NCBI GenBank assembly: GCA_028716525.1
Contig: JAQUPQ010000035.1
Coordinates: 1-42,719 of the forward strand
Length of the DNA stretch: 42,719 nt
Direction: 5' to 3'
Source: Terriglobia bacterium
GTDB taxonomy: Bacteria; Acidobacteriota; Terriglobia; JAIQFV01
Positions 42,325 to 42,719 of this stretch are shown one piece after another (position 1 is the first letter of the stretch; the number at the start of each line of letters is the position of its first letter). A program made the position numbers and the translations under genes. A model generated the notes under the pieces. The model searched no databases and was not told the origin of the DNA. It worked only from the letters and a program-made list of their open reading frames with translations.

Positions 42325-42719
42325 CTAATACAAGCGCGTCTCTTCGCCGGGCGGTTTTTGGGGCGCTGCCGGGGTCAACTTTGATTCCATGTATTTCACG
42401 AATGAAAAATCGGCCGGCATCTTGTCTTGTGCCCCGGCCTCCTTGATGAGATCGGCCTCGCCGGCTTTGGCCGGGTCTTCACCGTAAGCTTTGAACAGGG
42501 AGTCCAAAGCATCTTTGGACTGCTTTTCGCTCACGCCCTTGAGGGCCGTGGCGTGCGCCAGGTTCCACGCGGCGTTGTCATATTTCTTATCGTAGGTGTA
42601 AGCCACACCCAAGCGGTAATAGAAAGTGGGATCAGTGTTCAAAAATGAAATGGCTTTTTCGTATTCCTGTTCGGAGCCGACATAATCCTTCTGCAGGAGT
42701 TTAACAAAGCCCAGGGAAG
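42325..42719 (-). CDS. TPR-like protein, C-terminal part (N-terminus off window)
   Basis: The frame is open from the window edge to a TAG at 42325-42327: 131 full codons including the stop. It is not limited to the internal TTG at 42642. The visible part has TPR-like helix pairs: GSEQEYEKAISFLNTDPTFY, then YRLGVAYTYDKKYDNAAWNL, ending AHATALKGVSEKQSKDALDS. A Pro-rich tail (TPAAPQKPPGEETRLY) closes the protein. TPR proteins act as binding scaffolds; partner and location are unknown without the N-terminus. It converges on glmM across a 285-bp spacer holding the composite repeat. Confidence 0.75.
   Translation of the reverse strand, partial: SLGFVKLLQKDYVGSEQEYEKAISFLNTDPTFYYRLGVAYTYDKKYDNAAWNLAHATALKGVSEKQSKDALDSLFKAYGEDPAKAGEADLIKEAGAQDKMPADFSFVKYMESKLTPAAPQKPPGEETRLY

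Overview
This window looks like chromosomal DNA of a free-living, Gram-negative-type bacterium, most probably an Acidobacteriota member. The main evidence is a tandem pair of MacB/FtsX-like permeases of the 'acidobacterial duplicated orphan permease' type (24699-29747). Supporting signs are many proteins with signal peptides, a BNR/VPS10-like secreted giant, S10 and S9 peptidases, an ECF sigma/anti-sigma pair, and moderately GC-rich DNA with repeat-laden spacers. The assignment is inference from gene families; there is no rRNA, no tRNA that I can recognise, and no phage, plasmid or CRISPR locus.

Layout. 1-729 (-) is the N-terminal part of a secreted protein with a DUF4398-like tract. It is divergent from a + strand block of secreted catabolic enzymes: GH37 trehalase, S10 peptidase and S9 prolyl oligopeptidase. 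6980-7863 is a long non-coding stretch with many small hairpins, ending in a clear terminator for a (-) secreted protein of unknown function (7864-8526). A 151-bp MITE-like element (8937-9087) precedes a two-gene split thiamine-diphosphate decarboxylase. Next come an MscS channel and a probable operon, 12969-18641: ABC exporter, secreted kinase-like protein, phospholipase-D-like protein, small secreted unknown, secreted metallophosphatase. After a repeat-rich spacer come a Nudix hydrolase, a 1071-aa BNR/VPS10-like protein, a DinB-like protein and an exported cyclophilin. A second copy of the MITE (24497-24646) lies just before the two permeases, which are followed by a secreted 5'-nucleotidase and an OPA-type MFS transporter. 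Convergent to these are a P-loop protein and, further on, an ECF sigma factor translationally coupled to a membrane anti-sigma factor that carries a bactofilin-like polymer domain. The last block is housekeeping: dprA, topA and glmM. The window ends inside a (-) TPR-like protein.

How the genes may work together. Much of the window concerns the envelope: extracellular degradation (trehalase, peptidases, BNR protein), phosphate-ester chemistry at or outside the membrane (PLD-like, two metallophosphatases, kinase-like protein, and an OPA transporter next to the 5'-nucleotidase, a family whose members usually take up phosphorylated metabolites), osmotic and stress sensing (MscS, ECF system) and export (ABC, permease pair).

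The strongest non-gene signal is the pair of ~97% identical MITE-like elements. Each has 19-bp terminal inverted repeats and a 9-bp target duplication, and each sits 50-75 bp upstream of a start codon. Spacers also carry several dispersed heptamer arrays (RGGTGYC and ATTANGA). Two RGGTGYC arrays face each other between convergent genes and could form a ~38-bp stem.
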